This document shows positions 8,080-17,396 of a stretch of 52,338 nucleotides of DNA, in pieces. Position 1 is the stretch's first letter. Every line of letters starts with the position of its first letter. The notes below the pieces were generated by a model. The model was not told the DNA's origin. It saw only the letters and a program-made list of their open reading frames with translations, and did no database searches. A program made the position numbers and the translations under genes. Origin of the DNA: Bacillota bacterium (lineage in GTDB: Bacteria > Bacillota > Clostridia > Peptostreptococcales > Anaerovoracaceae); the NCBI GenBank assembly GCA_017941085.1, contig JAGAXF010000013.1:1-52338 (forward strand), in the 5' to 3' direction.

Positions 8080-9281
8080 CAACAAAGGACACCATATCTT
8101 TAAAACGAAATAAAATACTTGGCATACTTACCAAGGGTGAAAAAAAGGGAAGGGGAATCAATGTGGACTTTCCCTTGATTATCATTACCATTTTACTTAC
8201 GGTTTTTGGAGTGGTAATGGTTTTCAGTGCCAGCTATTATAATTCCATCAACGATTATGGAACTCCCTATTCATATCTTTTCAGCCAAGGAAGATATGCC
8301 ATAATAGGCTTCATCATAATGTATATCACATCAAGAATCGACTATCGCAAGTGGAGAAGATGGGGCGGAGTCCTGGCCATAATTGGATTTTTCCTTCTTT
8401 GCTTAATCTTTACTCCCTTGGGAATTGAAGTAAATGGAGCCACCAGGTGGCTGGGTATTCCCGGAATTCCCTTCACTGTAATGCCCGGAGAAGTAGAGAA
8501 ATTTGTAATGATACTTTTCTGCGCCTCTTATTTCTCCAGGGATATGAACAGGGCAGGAAATCTTAGGGGACTACTGCCGGTGGTTATATATACTGTGGTG
8601 GTATGTCTATTAATCGTGAAGCAGCCCAACCTGTCCACCGCCATTACTGTATTTATGATCGCAGTTGGAATAGCCTTTGTGGCGGGGATGCAGTGGAGAT
8701 ATATTGCTCTCCTTTTTGGAGGTGCTGCCATAGGTTCCTATTATTTGATGTTTATAAACAAAGGTTATTGGCACGATCGTGTGGCCAGCTTTATGGATCC
8801 CTTTGCTGATGCCTTGGGAGATGGATTCCAGGTGGTTCAGTCTCTGCTGGCCTTAGGTACAGGGGGACTTACAGGTAGAGGCCTGGGACAAAGCGTGCAG
8901 AAAAACCTTTATTTACCTGAACCGCAGAACGACTTTATTCTGGCTATAATTGGAGAAGAATTGGGTTTCCTTGGAATAGCCGCTTTGCTTATAGCCTTTG
9001 CCTTAATAGTTTGGAGAATTTTTTACATAAGTCTCCAAAGCAAAGATAATTTTGGAATGCTTTTAGGTTCCGGGGTTGGAATAACCATCGGAATACAGGT
9101 GATATTAAATGTAGCCGTTGTGACATCATCAATGCCTCCTACGGGAATTGCCTTGCCCTTTATAAGTGCCGGCGGTAATGCCCTTTGGGTATTCTTAGGT
9201 CTAATAGGGATAGTTCTTAATATCTCCGGCACAATCAATAAGGAGGATGGAGCCAAAGAGACTCAAGAGGTAAGAAAATGA
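8076..9281 (+). CDS. ftsW: SEDS-family peptidoglycan glycosyltransferase FtsW/SpoVE
   Basis: This 401-residue polytopic SEDS protein polymerises lipid II into glycan strands at the division septum together with a class B PBP. About ten transmembrane segments follow a 30-residue basic cytoplasmic tail. Family signatures include VMVFSASYYNS near 48, WLGIPGIPFTVMPGEVEK (the E-K region), KQPNLSTA near 188, and the late block FILAIIGEELGFLGI and PPTGIALPFISAGG. Position between murD and murG fits FtsW, or SpoVE as in Bacillus. It overlaps both neighbours by 4 nt. Confidence 0.95.
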   Translation: MTTKDTISLKRNKILGILTKGEKKGRGINVDFPLIIITILLTVFGVVMVFSASYYNSINDYGTPYSYLFSQGRYAIIGFIIMYITSRIDYRKWRRWGGVLAIIGFFLLCLIFTPLGIEVNGATRWLGIPGIPFTVMPGEVEKFVMILFCASYFSRDMNRAGNLRGLLPVVIYTVVVCLLIVKQPNLSTAITVFMIAVGIAFVAGMQWRYIALLFGGAAIGSYYLMFINKGYWHDRVASFMDPFADALGDGFQVVQSLLALGTGGLTGRGLGQSVQKNLYLPEPQNDFILAIIGEELGFLGIAALLIAFALIVWRIFYISLQSKDNFGMLLGSGVGITIGIQVILNVAVVTSSMPPTGIALPFISAGGNALWVFLGLIGIVLNISGTINKEDGAKETQEVRK

Positions 9282-10387
9282 AGTGCATATTTGGATGCGG
9301 CGGAACAGGTGGACACCTTTATCCTGCTCTAGCCATTGCAGAAAAAATAAAAAAGGAAGAGCCTAATTCGGAAATCATCTTCATGGGATCCAAGAAGGGG
9401 TTGGAGGCAGAGGTTGTTCCGGCAGAAGGATATAAGTTCGTAAGCATTCCTGCTCAGGGTATGGACGAAACAGATACCTTAATTCAGAGGGCGGTGCTTA
9501 ATGTAAATGTAGGTTTATCCAATCTGGCAGGAGTAACCAAGGCTTTGGCAGTTATTAGGAGCTTCAAGCCCGACGCAATTATTGGAACCGGCGGATACGT
9601 ATCCTTTCCCGTGCTTTTTGCCGGTGAGCTTCTTAAGGTTCCCTGCTATATCCACGAGCAAAATGCTGTAGTGGGAAGAGCAAACCAGGCTCTGGCAAAG
9701 AATGCAAAAAAACTTTTTGTTGCCTTTAAGGGTATGGAGGATTCCTTTGGCTATCCGGAAAAAACCATATTTACCGGAAACCCTGTAAGGGCAGAATTTT
9801 CAAATCTCAGCAAAGTGGAAGCCAGAGAAAATCTGGGAATTTCCATGAATGACTTTGTGGTATTTGCCTTTGGTGGCAGCCTGGGTGCAGCAACGATAAA
9901 CAATATTGCCATCGACTATCTGGAAAGGTCCAAGAACAAGCCCGATAGAACCCTTCTCTTTGGAACGGGAAGAAGATTCTATGAAGAATGTATCACAAGA
10001 ATAAAAGACCTGGGACTTCCAACGGAAGGCAGGGTTAGAGTTGAAGGATACATTAACAATATGAAGGACTATGTGGGGGCTGCGGATTTATTAATATGCA
10101 GAGCCGGGGCCCTTACCCTAACGGAACTTCTGGTGGCAGGAAGACCGGCGGTAATTGTGCCAATTCCTCATTCCGTTGGAAACCATCAGTATTACAACGC
10201 AAAGGCCATTGCTGATGCCGGCGGCGCCTTTATGGTTGAAGAAAACAATTTTAACCTGGATGATATTTCCGAAAAAATAGAATACCTGGCCAAGAGCAGA
10301 ATGGCTTTGGAACGTATGGGAGAAGTGTGTAAGGCTATGGCACCCCTGGATGCCGTGGAAAAGATATACAGGGAGATAAAATCCTGA
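9278..10387 (+). CDS. murG: UDP-GlcNAc:lipid I N-acetylglucosaminyltransferase MurG
   Basis: MurG is a GT28-family glycosyltransferase that adds GlcNAc to lipid I, giving lipid II. The 369-residue protein opens with the first glycine-rich loop, GCGGTGGHLYPALAIAE (residues 5-21). It contains IGTGGYVSFPVLFAG, the acceptor-side HEQNAVVGRANQ near 127, the loop FGGSLGAATINN near 198 and the donor-site block ICRAGALTLTELLVAGRPA near 270. Its start overlaps the ftsW stop, and divIB begins 1 nt after its own stop. Confidence 0.97.
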   Translation: MKCIFGCGGTGGHLYPALAIAEKIKKEEPNSEIIFMGSKKGLEAEVVPAEGYKFVSIPAQGMDETDTLIQRAVLNVNVGLSNLAGVTKALAVIRSFKPDAIIGTGGYVSFPVLFAGELLKVPCYIHEQNAVVGRANQALAKNAKKLFVAFKGMEDSFGYPEKTIFTGNPVRAEFSNLSKVEARENLGISMNDFVVFAFGGSLGAATINNIAIDYLERSKNKPDRTLLFGTGRRFYEECITRIKDLGLPTEGRVRVEGYINNMKDYVGAADLLICRAGALTLTELLVAGRPAVIVPIPHSVGNHQYYNAKAIADAGGAFMVEENNFNLDDISEKIEYLAKSRMALERMGEVCKAMAPLDAVEKIYREIKS

Positions 10388-10388
10388 A

Positions 10389-11255
10389 ATGAGAAGGAAA
10401 ACAGAGCGACTGAAATACAGAACTCTGGATATGGGAGACCCCAGGCTGCAAGAAGGTGAGAATTCGGAAAAGGATTATCTAAGGGTATCCGAATTGGATT
10501 TCAAGCAGCTGTCCAGACAAAAAAGACGCAAAAGAAGAAAACGGGCTATGATTTGTTTTCTTGTTTTGCTCTTTGTTTGTGTTGGAGTATTTCTCTTCCT
10601 AAGGACAAGTTATTTCAACATCAAAGAAATAAAGGTGGAGGGATCCACTTATTATACAGAGACAGAAATCATCAGTATGGCCAGAGCGGAAACGGGACGA
10701 AATATAGTCTTCGATTCCGGCAAGGCAGACATTGAGGAACTACTGGAATCAAATGCCTATTTCAAAAATGTAACTGTAAAAAGAAAACTGCCTTCCACAC
10801 TGGTAATCCAGGTGGAGGAAAGACCTCAAATTGCTGCTGTGGAATTTGGAGATAGTTTTATAGTAATAGACGACGAGGGAGTAATTCTTAGAAAGACGGA
10901 TGTGGATCCTAAAATCACTATATTAACGGGACTTACCATTAGCAAATTGACCATTGGAGAGCAAATTGAGGCTGAGGAAAAGGAAACCTTGGCCATGACA
11001 TTACGTATGCTAAACACCATGGAAAAGGGTGACATGTACTTTAAAAAAATCGATGTGGCAAAGGTGGTTATCAGAGCATATATTTATGACAACCTTATAG
11101 TAAAGGGAACGCCTTCAGAGGTTACAGAGGCCATAGAAAACGGCAAATTACAGCAGACGGTGGCGGATTTATTCGACAAAAACATCAGTAGAGGCACCAT
11201 TGTAATGGGTGGAACCAACTATATGTCCTTTTCTCCGGAACTAGACGCAGATTAA
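10389..11255 (+). CDS. ftsQ: Cell division protein DivIB/FtsQ
   Basis: The 288-residue bitopic protein has a long basic cytoplasmic tail ending RQKRRKRRKRAM (to about residue 54) and one transmembrane helix (about 55-75). The extracellular POTRA domain begins SYFNIKEIKVEGSTYYTETE. A FtsQ/beta domain follows with LPSTLVIQVEERPQIAAVEF and VIDDEGVIL. This is the DivIB architecture of Firmicutes; the protein joins FtsL and DivIC to regulate septal synthesis. Its location between murG and ftsZ supports the call. No ftsA separates it from ftsZ. Confidence 0.92.
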   Translation: MRRKTERLKYRTLDMGDPRLQEGENSEKDYLRVSELDFKQLSRQKRRKRRKRAMICFLVLLFVCVGVFLFLRTSYFNIKEIKVEGSTYYTETEIISMARAETGRNIVFDSGKADIEELLESNAYFKNVTVKRKLPSTLVIQVEERPQIAAVEFGDSFIVIDDEGVILRKTDVDPKITILTGLTISKLTIGEQIEAEEKETLAMTLRMLNTMEKGDMYFKKIDVAKVVIRAYIYDNLIVKGTPSEVTEAIENGKLQQTVADLFDKNISRGTIVMGGTNYMSFSPELDAD

Positions 11256-11270
11256 ATATTATAGTATAAT
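11242..11270 (+). promoter_or_regulatory. Candidate ftsZ promoter
   Basis: TAGACG (11242-11247), 17-nt spacer, TATAAT (11265-11270). The -10 is perfect and the -35 matches four of six. It overlaps the end of divIB and lies 36 bp before the ftsZ start, which has its own strong TTAGGAGGC ribosome site. Extra transcription of ftsZ over the upstream cluster is common. Confidence 0.5.
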
Positions 11271-11306
11271 AACGTATATTTTTTATATTTATTTAGGAGG
11301 CATGAA

Positions 11307-12464
11307 ATGCTGCAATTTGAAACTGAAAAAGACAATTCCGCAGTTATCAAGGTTATCGGCGTAGGCGGTGGTGGCTGTAACGCTGTAAATCGTATGATAG
11401 AAGCAGGTCTTCAGGGCGCAGAGTTTATCGCAATCAATACGGATAAGCAGGCTCTGAACAGATGTAATGCAGAGAAGAAGGTTCAAATAGGAGAAAAACT
11501 TACCAGAGGTCTTGGTGCCGGTGGAAATCCGGATATTGGCCAAAGATCTGCTGAAGAAACCATAGAAGAAATTACAGCTGCTTTGGAAGGGGCCGATATG
11601 GCTTTTATCACCGCAGGTATGGGTGGTGGAACAGGTACAGGAGCAGCACCTGTAATTGCAAAGGTATCAAAGGACCTGGGTATCCTTACCGTTGGTGTGG
11701 TAACAAAGCCCTTTGCCTTTGAAGGATCAAAGAGAATAAAACAGGCTCAGTTGGGACTGGACTATCTCCAGAAATACGTTGATTCCCTGGTGGTGGTTCC
11801 CAACGATAAGCTGATAGAAACAAGCAACTCCAATACCACCATGTTGGAAGCCTTTGATATGGCAGATGATATTCTGAGACAGGGTGTTCAGGGTATTACA
11901 GATCTTATTTCCGACTACGCATTGATTAACGTAGACTTTGCTGATGTTAAGTCCGTAATGACTGACAGAGGCATTGCACATATGGGCGTAGGTAAAGGCC
12001 ATGGAGAAGGAAGAGCTCAGCAGGCTGTTAAATCTGCAACAGAGAGTCCTCTTCTGGAAACCTCCATTGCAGGAGCAAAGGCAATCCTCCTTTATGTATC
12101 CGGTGGATACGATATGGGTATGTTGGAGGTCAACGAGGTTGCTTCACTTATTTCAGAAAAAGCCAACGACGATGCCATCATGATCTTCGGTGCATCTGTT
12201 GATGCCAATGCCGGCGATGAAATGACCATTACAGTAATCGCCACAGGTTTTGAGGATGACTATCGTCCTACTTATAAACCTGCCTCCAGACCGGCTCCAC
12301 AGCAGGCAACTGAAAAGCAGCAAAGTAGTGAAATCATAATGGATAATGGTCTTTCTGCCAGAGAAGTAAGTCTCGCAGATCTCTTTGAAGGTAAACCGGA
12401 AGGTCCAACAGAAGAAGATTCTGACGACAGTGGATTTGGCATACCCCAGTTTTTGAGAAAGTAA
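11307..12464 (+). CDS. ftsZ: Cell division protein FtsZ
   Basis: FtsZ is the tubulin-like GTPase that forms the cytokinetic ring. The 385-residue protein shows the N-terminal [18 protein letters not shown], the tubulin signature GGGTGTG at residues 106-112, and the T7 synergy-loop region DFADVKSVM (near 210). A variable, Pro/Gln-rich linker (about 320-365) ends in the conserved C-terminal peptide [10 protein letters not shown], which binds partner proteins such as SepF or FtsA. It closes the dcw cluster and is followed by a strong terminator. Confidence 0.98.
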   Translation: MLQFETEKDNSAVIKVIGVGGGGCNAVNRMIEAGLQGAEFIAINTDKQALNRCNAEKKVQIGEKLTRGLGAGGNPDIGQRSAEETIEEITAALEGADMAFITAGMGGGTGTGAAPVIAKVSKDLGILTVGVVTKPFAFEGSKRIKQAQLGLDYLQKYVDSLVVVPNDKLIETSNSNTTMLEAFDMADDILRQGVQGITDLISDYALINVDFADVKSVMTDRGIAHMGVGKGHGEGRAQQAVKSATESPLLETSIAGAKAILLYVSGGYDMGMLEVNEVASLISEKANDDAIMIFGASVDANAGDEMTITVIATGFEDDYRPTYKPASRPAPQQATEKQQSSEIIMDNGLSAREVSLADLFEGKPEGPTEEDSDDSGFGIPQFLRK

Positions 12465-12510
12465 TCATATTTCCATATTCCCGGGGTAAATGTTAGAAAT
12501 AAATCCAGCA

Positions 12511-12545
12511 GAGCCGGCCCGGGTGCCGGCTCTTTCGAGTTTTAT
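12511..12545 (+). terminator. Rho-independent terminator after ftsZ
   Basis: GAGCCGGC (12511-12518) pairs perfectly with GCCGGCTC (12525-12532) with a 6-nt loop. It is followed by TTTCGAGTTTTAT, a somewhat interrupted T tract. It marks the end of the dcw cluster. Confidence 0.78.
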
Positions 12546-12563
12546 CCCTTGCTAGGTATATGA

Positions 12564-13352
12564 ATGAAGAAGACGGAAATAATATCCAAAGAGAATAACA
12601 ATTATAAAAACTGGACTAAGTTACTTCAAAAAAAATACAGAGACAGTCAGGGGCTTTTTATTATAGAAGGTCCGGTGCTTCTTAAGGATGCGGTGAGAAG
12701 CAATGGTGAACTTCTGGAGCTGGTGGCCAGCGCAGAGGAGGAGAATCCTGAGGAAATTGCCAAAGAATTAAACTACCGGGGTGAGCTCTATATACTATCC
12801 CCTCAACTTTTTAAGAACCTTAGCCAGACAGAAAATGGCCGAAGCATTCTAGGGATTTTTAGAAAGCCTAATGAACACCTTCTTTCAAAAGAGAAGGAGG
12901 GAAACATACTGGTTTTGGACAGAATACAGGACCCGGGAAACATGGGTACATTAATAAGAACCGCAGAGGGAGCCGGCTTCACCGAGATAGTTACAATAAA
13001 AGGTACCGTAGATCCTTTCTCTCCCAAGGTAGTAAGGTCTGCTGCCGGTTCTTTGCTGAGAATGCCTATAGTCCAATTGGAAGATGCAAAAGAGACCATA
13101 GACTACCTTAAGAACAAGAGCAAAGAAATTCTGGTAACCTTAATGGATGGAGATGAAATCTATTGGAATAGGAATCTAAAGAACCCTATAGCCCTAGTAA
13201 TCGGAAACGAAGGACAGGGAGTGGGAGAGGATTTTATAAAGCTGGCTGACATAAAGGTGAGAATACCCATGACTGAAAATATAGAATCCCTAAATGCCGC
13301 CATGGCAGCGGGGATAATAATGTACGAGGTAATGAGGCAGCAAAGTAATTAG
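12564..13352 (+). CDS. TrmH/SpoU-family RNA 2'-O-ribose methyltransferase
   Basis: This 262-residue SPOUT-class methyltransferase resembles RlmB/TrmH and the Firmicutes YsgA group. A substrate-binding N-terminal domain (about 1-105, with the start pattern NNYKNWTKLLQKKYRDSQGL) precedes the knotted SAM domain. Motif 1 is LDRIQDPGNMGTLIRTAEGA near 120. Motif 2 is ALVIGNEGQGV near 213. Motif 3 is ESLNAAMAAGIIMYEVMRQ at the end. The likely substrate is 23S rRNA or tRNA, but the exact nucleotide cannot be read from the sequence. It stands before pheS, an arrangement common in Firmicutes. Confidence 0.9.
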   Translation: MKKTEIISKENNNYKNWTKLLQKKYRDSQGLFIIEGPVLLKDAVRSNGELLELVASAEEENPEEIAKELNYRGELYILSPQLFKNLSQTENGRSILGIFRKPNEHLLSKEKEGNILVLDRIQDPGNMGTLIRTAEGAGFTEIVTIKGTVDPFSPKVVRSAAGSLLRMPIVQLEDAKETIDYLKNKSKEILVTLMDGDEIYWNRNLKNPIALVIGNEGQGVGEDFIKLADIKVRIPMTENIESLNAAMAAGIIMYEVMRQQSN

Positions 13353-13444
13353 TAATGCCCATTTCCCAGGGTAGATATGAAAGCGGCAAATCAAGCATAA
13401 ATATATATACATAAAAGAAATCAATAGGAAAGAAGGATAAGAAA

Positions 13445-14467
13445 ATGCAGGAGAAATTAAGCAAAATTCTAGAGGAGGCAAGGGCCCAATTGGAAAGTGC
13501 TCTTTCTGAAAAGGACACAGAAAACATAAGGGTTAAGTTCCTGGGAAAAAAGGGAGAGATAACTGAAATCCTTAAATCCATGGGTAATTTGGCTCCGGAA
13601 GAAAAAAAGGAATTGGGTAAAACTGCAAATGAGGTGAAGGAGCAAATTGCAGAGGCAATTGCAAAGAAAGCTGCCGACTTAAAATCCAAGGCCAAGGAGG
13701 CCAGATTAAAGGCGGAAAGAATCGACGTAACGGAGCCGGGAGTAAAAATCAGAATAGGCACCAAGCATCCCATAACCCAGACCATTGAAGAGATTACGGA
13801 AATCTTTAGAACCATGGGTTATTCTGTTTACGAAGGTCCGGACATCGATACAGTGTTCAATACCTTTGATGGACTTAATTCACCACCAACTCATCCTGCA
13901 AGAGACTTAACCGATACATTCTATATAAATCCAAATACAGTGCTGAGACCTCATACATCATCAGCAGAAATCAGAGCTGAGGAGGGACTTCCTGTTCCAT
14001 ATAAAATTGTTATTCCGGGACGCTGCTATAGATGCGACACACCGGATGCCACCCACTCCCATACCTTCCATCAGGTTGAAATGATGGTAATAGGAGAGGA
14101 TATTACCATGGCAGACCTTAAGGGAACTTTGGATATGATGGCAAAGAAACTCTTTGGTCCTGAGACCAAGACAAAATTCCGTCCCCATCACTTCCCATTT
14201 ACAGAACCATCTGCAGAAATGGACGTTAGCTGTTTCAAATGCGGAGGAAAGGGCTGCAATGTATGCAAGGGCAGCGGCTGGATTGAAATTCTGGGCTGCG
14301 GCATGACCCATCCCCATGTACACAAGGCCGGAGGCATAGATACGGACAAATATACCGGCTTTGCTGTTGGTATGGGTGTGGAAAGAATCGCAATGCTTAA
14401 GTACGGCATAGACGATATCAGACTGCTTTATGAAAACGACATGAGATTTATAGATCAATTCAAATAG
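13445..14467 (+). CDS. pheS: Phenylalanyl-tRNA synthetase alpha subunit
   Basis: PheS is the catalytic class II subunit of the (alpha-beta)2 enzyme that charges tRNA-Phe. The 340-residue protein has an N-terminal coiled coil (about 1-85), then motif 1 (HPITQTIEEITEIFRTMGY), GLNSPPTHPARDLTDTFYI, motif 2 (CYRCDTPDATHSHTFHQVE) and motif 3 (GFAVGMGVERIAMLKYGI). A cysteine cluster, CFKCGGKGCNVCKGSGW (near 260), precedes the conserved EILGCGMTHPHV. No T-box leader is visible in the 92-bp gap upstream. GAAGGA ribosome site; pheT begins 15 nt after the stop. Confidence 0.97.
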   Translation: MQEKLSKILEEARAQLESALSEKDTENIRVKFLGKKGEITEILKSMGNLAPEEKKELGKTANEVKEQIAEAIAKKAADLKSKAKEARLKAERIDVTEPGVKIRIGTKHPITQTIEEITEIFRTMGYSVYEGPDIDTVFNTFDGLNSPPTHPARDLTDTFYINPNTVLRPHTSSAEIRAEEGLPVPYKIVIPGRCYRCDTPDATHSHTFHQVEMMVIGEDITMADLKGTLDMMAKKLFGPETKTKFRPHHFPFTEPSAEMDVSCFKCGGKGCNVCKGSGWIEILGCGMTHPHVHKAGGIDTDKYTGFAVGMGVERIAMLKYGIDDIRLLYENDMRFIDQFK

Positions 14468-14482
14468 GAGGTCCGGAAGACA

Positions 14483-16960
14483 ATGTTAGTATCCGTTAAA
14501 TGGTTAGAAGACTACATCAATGTACCGGAAATGAGTGAGCCTCAAGCAAAGGGCTTTGCCGATAAAATGATAATGAGCGGTTCCAATATTGAAACCGTAG
14601 AAGAAATCGGACTGGGAATTTCCGGAGTTAAGATAGGAAGAATAGACAAAATTGAAAAGCATCCCCAGGCAGATAAGCTGGTGGTGTGCCAGGTTAATAT
14701 AGGAGATGAAACCATTCAGGTGGTTACGGGAGCAGACAATATCTATGAAGGCGCCTTTGTTCCTGTGGCCGTGGATGGTGCCCATGTACCGGGACCCCTT
14801 CACGGACAACCAAAGGTAGAAGGTGGAGTGGACATTAAGGCAGGAGAATTAAGAGGAGTTACTTCTCTTGGCATGATGTGCGGGCCCCAGGAATTGGGAA
14901 TCCCCGACAAGGTTGCTCCTATTATTTCAAAGGACGGAATCTGGCTCCTTCCGGGAAACTGGGATGATAGACTGGGAGAAGAAATAGATAAGGCATTGGA
15001 AATGGAGGATGTGGTTATCGACTTTGAAATCACTCCCAACAGACCGGACTGCCTTTCCATGATAGGAATGGCAAGGGAAGCAGCAGCTACCTTCCATACG
15101 AATTTTAAATATCCGGAGGTGGATTACAAGACAATAGACGAAAAAGCCTCCGATTATATTGAAGTGGAAGTAAAGTCCGACATTTGCAAGCGCTATACCG
15201 CCAGGGTAATAAAGGACGTAAAAATAGAACAGTCCCCCTGGTGGCTACAGAAGAGACTAATGGCAGCAGGAATGAGGCCCATTAACAACATGGTGGATAT
15301 AACAAATTTTGTTATGATGGAATATGGCCAGCCTATGCATGCCTTTGACATTAGAGCTCTGGCGGGGCAAAAGATAATCGTGGACACCGCAACCAAAGGA
15401 GAAAAATTCACTACCCTTGATGGAGCGGAAAGAGAATTGGACGACACCATGCTGATGATCAATGATGCAGAAAAGGCCGTTGGTCTGGCAGGAGTAATGG
15501 GTGGTCTCAATTCAGAAATACTTGAGGATACAAATACGGTGGTTCTGGAATCTGCCAATTTTGAAGGATCCTCCGTTAGACAAACATCCAAAAAGCTGGG
15601 CTTAAGAACCGAGTCCTCCGGCAGATATGAAAAGGGCATTGATCCCAATCTCTGCAGTGTAGCTGCTGACAGAGTATGTAAGCTGGTGGAAATGCTGGAC
15701 TGCGGTAAGGTTCTTGAAGGTGGAATAGACATCTACAGAAAGCCGGAGGTTGCACCAACGGTAACTGCCAGAGTCAGCAGAATAAACAAAGTTCTAGGCA
15801 CAGAGTTATCCAGAGAGGATATGGTTAAGATTCTGGAAGACCTGGAGATGAAGGTGGAAGGCTCCGGAGATCAGCTTATAGTAACGCCGCCTTCTGTTCG
15901 TCAGGATCTTCTGGAGGAGGTTGACTATGTGGAGGAGATTGCTCGTATCTATGGATATGACAATTTGCCCAATACTCTTCCGGAACTAACAACCAAGGTG
16001 GAAAACAGCAAGAGCTGGGAAATGAGAGCCTTGGCCAGAAATCTTCTATCCGGTATGGGAGCCAACGAAATTCAAACCTTCTCCTTTATCAGCGACAAGG
16101 ACTTTGATGCCGTTAGAATCGATGAAGATTCCTGGGAAAGAGATACAGTTAAAATCATGAACCCCATGGGCGAGGATACTGCTGCAGTTAGAACAATCCT
16201 AATGCCGGGAATGCTGGAGGTTCTGGCGAGAAACGACGCCAGAAGTATTCCGGAGGTAAGAGCCTATGAAATAGGAACAGTATTCTCCAAAAACTATATA
16301 GATCCGGAGGGACTTCCTGAGGAATCCTTTGATCTGTCCATCGGAATCTACGGCAAGGATGAAAGCTTCTTTACCCTTAAGGGAATGATAGAAGCCCTCT
16401 TTGAGGACATGGGAATAGACGGTATTGAATTCATAAGCGAATCAGAATATGGAACCTATCATCCGGGACGTTGCGCACGTATAGTGAAGATGGTGGACGG
16501 AAGAGGAGAAGACGGAAGCCTTACTATGGATGTAGAGCTGGGCATAATGGGTGAAATCCATCCCGATGTTCAGGAAAACTATGGCATGGACGTAAGATGC
16601 TATGGAGCAGAACTTTTCTTTGATAAGATGGTGGGATATGCCAACAAAGAAATACATTACCAAAAGCCGCCAAGATTCCCATCTATGGTAAGAGATATTG
16701 CCATGATTGTGGATGAAGAGACACCGGTTTCCAGCATTGAAAAGGTAATAAAGGAAGCAGGCAGCGAACTTCTGAGAGAAGTAAAACTGTTCGACATCTA
16801 TAGAGGTGAGCAGGTAGGGGAAAAGAAGAAGAGCGTTGCCTTCAGCCTCACCTATAGACATGACGACAGAACCCTTACGGATGATGAAACAGAAAGTGCC
16901 AACTCCCAGATTGTAAATGCCCTTAAAGAAAAACTGGCGGCAATCATAAGAGATAATTAA
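14483..16960 (+). CDS. pheT: Phenylalanyl-tRNA synthetase beta subunit
   Basis: PheT supplies tRNA recognition and editing for the PheST enzyme. The 825-residue length is normal. Domains run in the expected order: an EMAP-like tRNA-binding fold (about 42-155, KIEKHPQADKLVVCQVNIGD), B3/B4 editing domain (about 210-395, with ITNFVMMEYGQPMHAFD), B5 (about 410-480, VTPPSVRQDLLEEVDYVEEI), a catalytic-like core, and the C-terminal ferredoxin-fold anticodon-binding domain (about 732-825, RFPSMVRDIAMIVDEETP). AGGAGG ribosome site; operon with pheS. Confidence 0.97.
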   Translation: MLVSVKWLEDYINVPEMSEPQAKGFADKMIMSGSNIETVEEIGLGISGVKIGRIDKIEKHPQADKLVVCQVNIGDETIQVVTGADNIYEGAFVPVAVDGAHVPGPLHGQPKVEGGVDIKAGELRGVTSLGMMCGPQELGIPDKVAPIISKDGIWLLPGNWDDRLGEEIDKALEMEDVVIDFEITPNRPDCLSMIGMAREAAATFHTNFKYPEVDYKTIDEKASDYIEVEVKSDICKRYTARVIKDVKIEQSPWWLQKRLMAAGMRPINNMVDITNFVMMEYGQPMHAFDIRALAGQKIIVDTATKGEKFTTLDGAERELDDTMLMINDAEKAVGLAGVMGGLNSEILEDTNTVVLESANFEGSSVRQTSKKLGLRTESSGRYEKGIDPNLCSVAADRVCKLVEMLDCGKVLEGGIDIYRKPEVAPTVTARVSRINKVLGTELSREDMVKILEDLEMKVEGSGDQLIVTPPSVRQDLLEEVDYVEEIARIYGYDNLPNTLPELTTKVENSKSWEMRALARNLLSGMGANEIQTFSFISDKDFDAVRIDEDSWERDTVKIMNPMGEDTAAVRTILMPGMLEVLARNDARSIPEVRAYEIGTVFSKNYIDPEGLPEESFDLSIGIYGKDESFFTLKGMIEALFEDMGIDGIEFISESEYGTYHPGRCARIVKMVDGRGEDGSLTMDVELGIMGEIHPDVQENYGMDVRCYGAELFFDKMVGYANKEIHYQKPPRFPSMVRDIAMIVDEETPVSSIEKVIKEAGSELLREVKLFDIYRGEQVGEKKKSVAFSLTYRHDDRTLTDDETESANSQIVNALKEKLAAIIRDN

Positions 16961-16984
16961 TTGTACAGATATTAGGAGGTCAAC

Positions 16985-17380
16985 ATGAGTAAGGTAACCG
17001 TAACCATCCATGGAGTGCCATATACCATATCCGGAGAAAAGCCCAATCAGGACATCCAGGCTCTGGCAGAAAGAGTAGATAAAGAAATGGAAAAGGCTGC
17101 ACTTGTTGCTCCTACAGCTTCACGTGCCGACTTGGCTGTGCTGGCGGCATTAAGCATCGCAGAGTCAATTATGGACAGTGAAAGAAGCCAGGTGAAAGCA
17201 CAAGAGGATAAGGTTGTTCAGGTCTACGAAGAAGCCCAGAACAAGATTAAGGGTTATGAAGAGAGACTTAAGGAACTTCAGAACAAAGTAAACGAATACG
17301 AGAATAATTTCTTTGATCTCCAAATGGAAAATGTGAGATTAAAGGACGAGCTGGAAAAATTAAGAGGTAATCAGTATTAA
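16985..17380 (+). CDS. zapA: Cell division protein ZapA
   Basis: ZapA is a small cytoplasmic protein that bundles FtsZ protofilaments. The 131-residue protein has the N-terminal ZapA fold (SKVTVTIHGVPYTISGEKPN, then the helix IQALAERVDKEMEKA). A long C-terminal coiled coil follows (about 65-130, QVYEEAQNKIKGYEERLKEL). The position between pheT and mutS2 is characteristic of Firmicutes. Ribosome site AGGAGGTCAAC before the ATG. Confidence 0.93.
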   Translation: MSKVTVTIHGVPYTISGEKPNQDIQALAERVDKEMEKAALVAPTASRADLAVLAALSIAESIMDSERSQVKAQEDKVVQVYEEAQNKIKGYEERLKELQNKVNEYENNFFDLQMENVRLKDELEKLRGNQY

Positions 17381-17396
17381 AGACTGAAATGAAATC

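Noticed and set aside
13353..13444. T-box leader before pheS
   Set aside because: The gap is only 92 bp and shows no T-box core, specifier stem or terminator.
16442..17011. Long antisense open frames across pheT and other genes (for example 189 codons here)
   Set aside because: They lie opposite well-supported genes, lack ribosome sites and show no family motifs.
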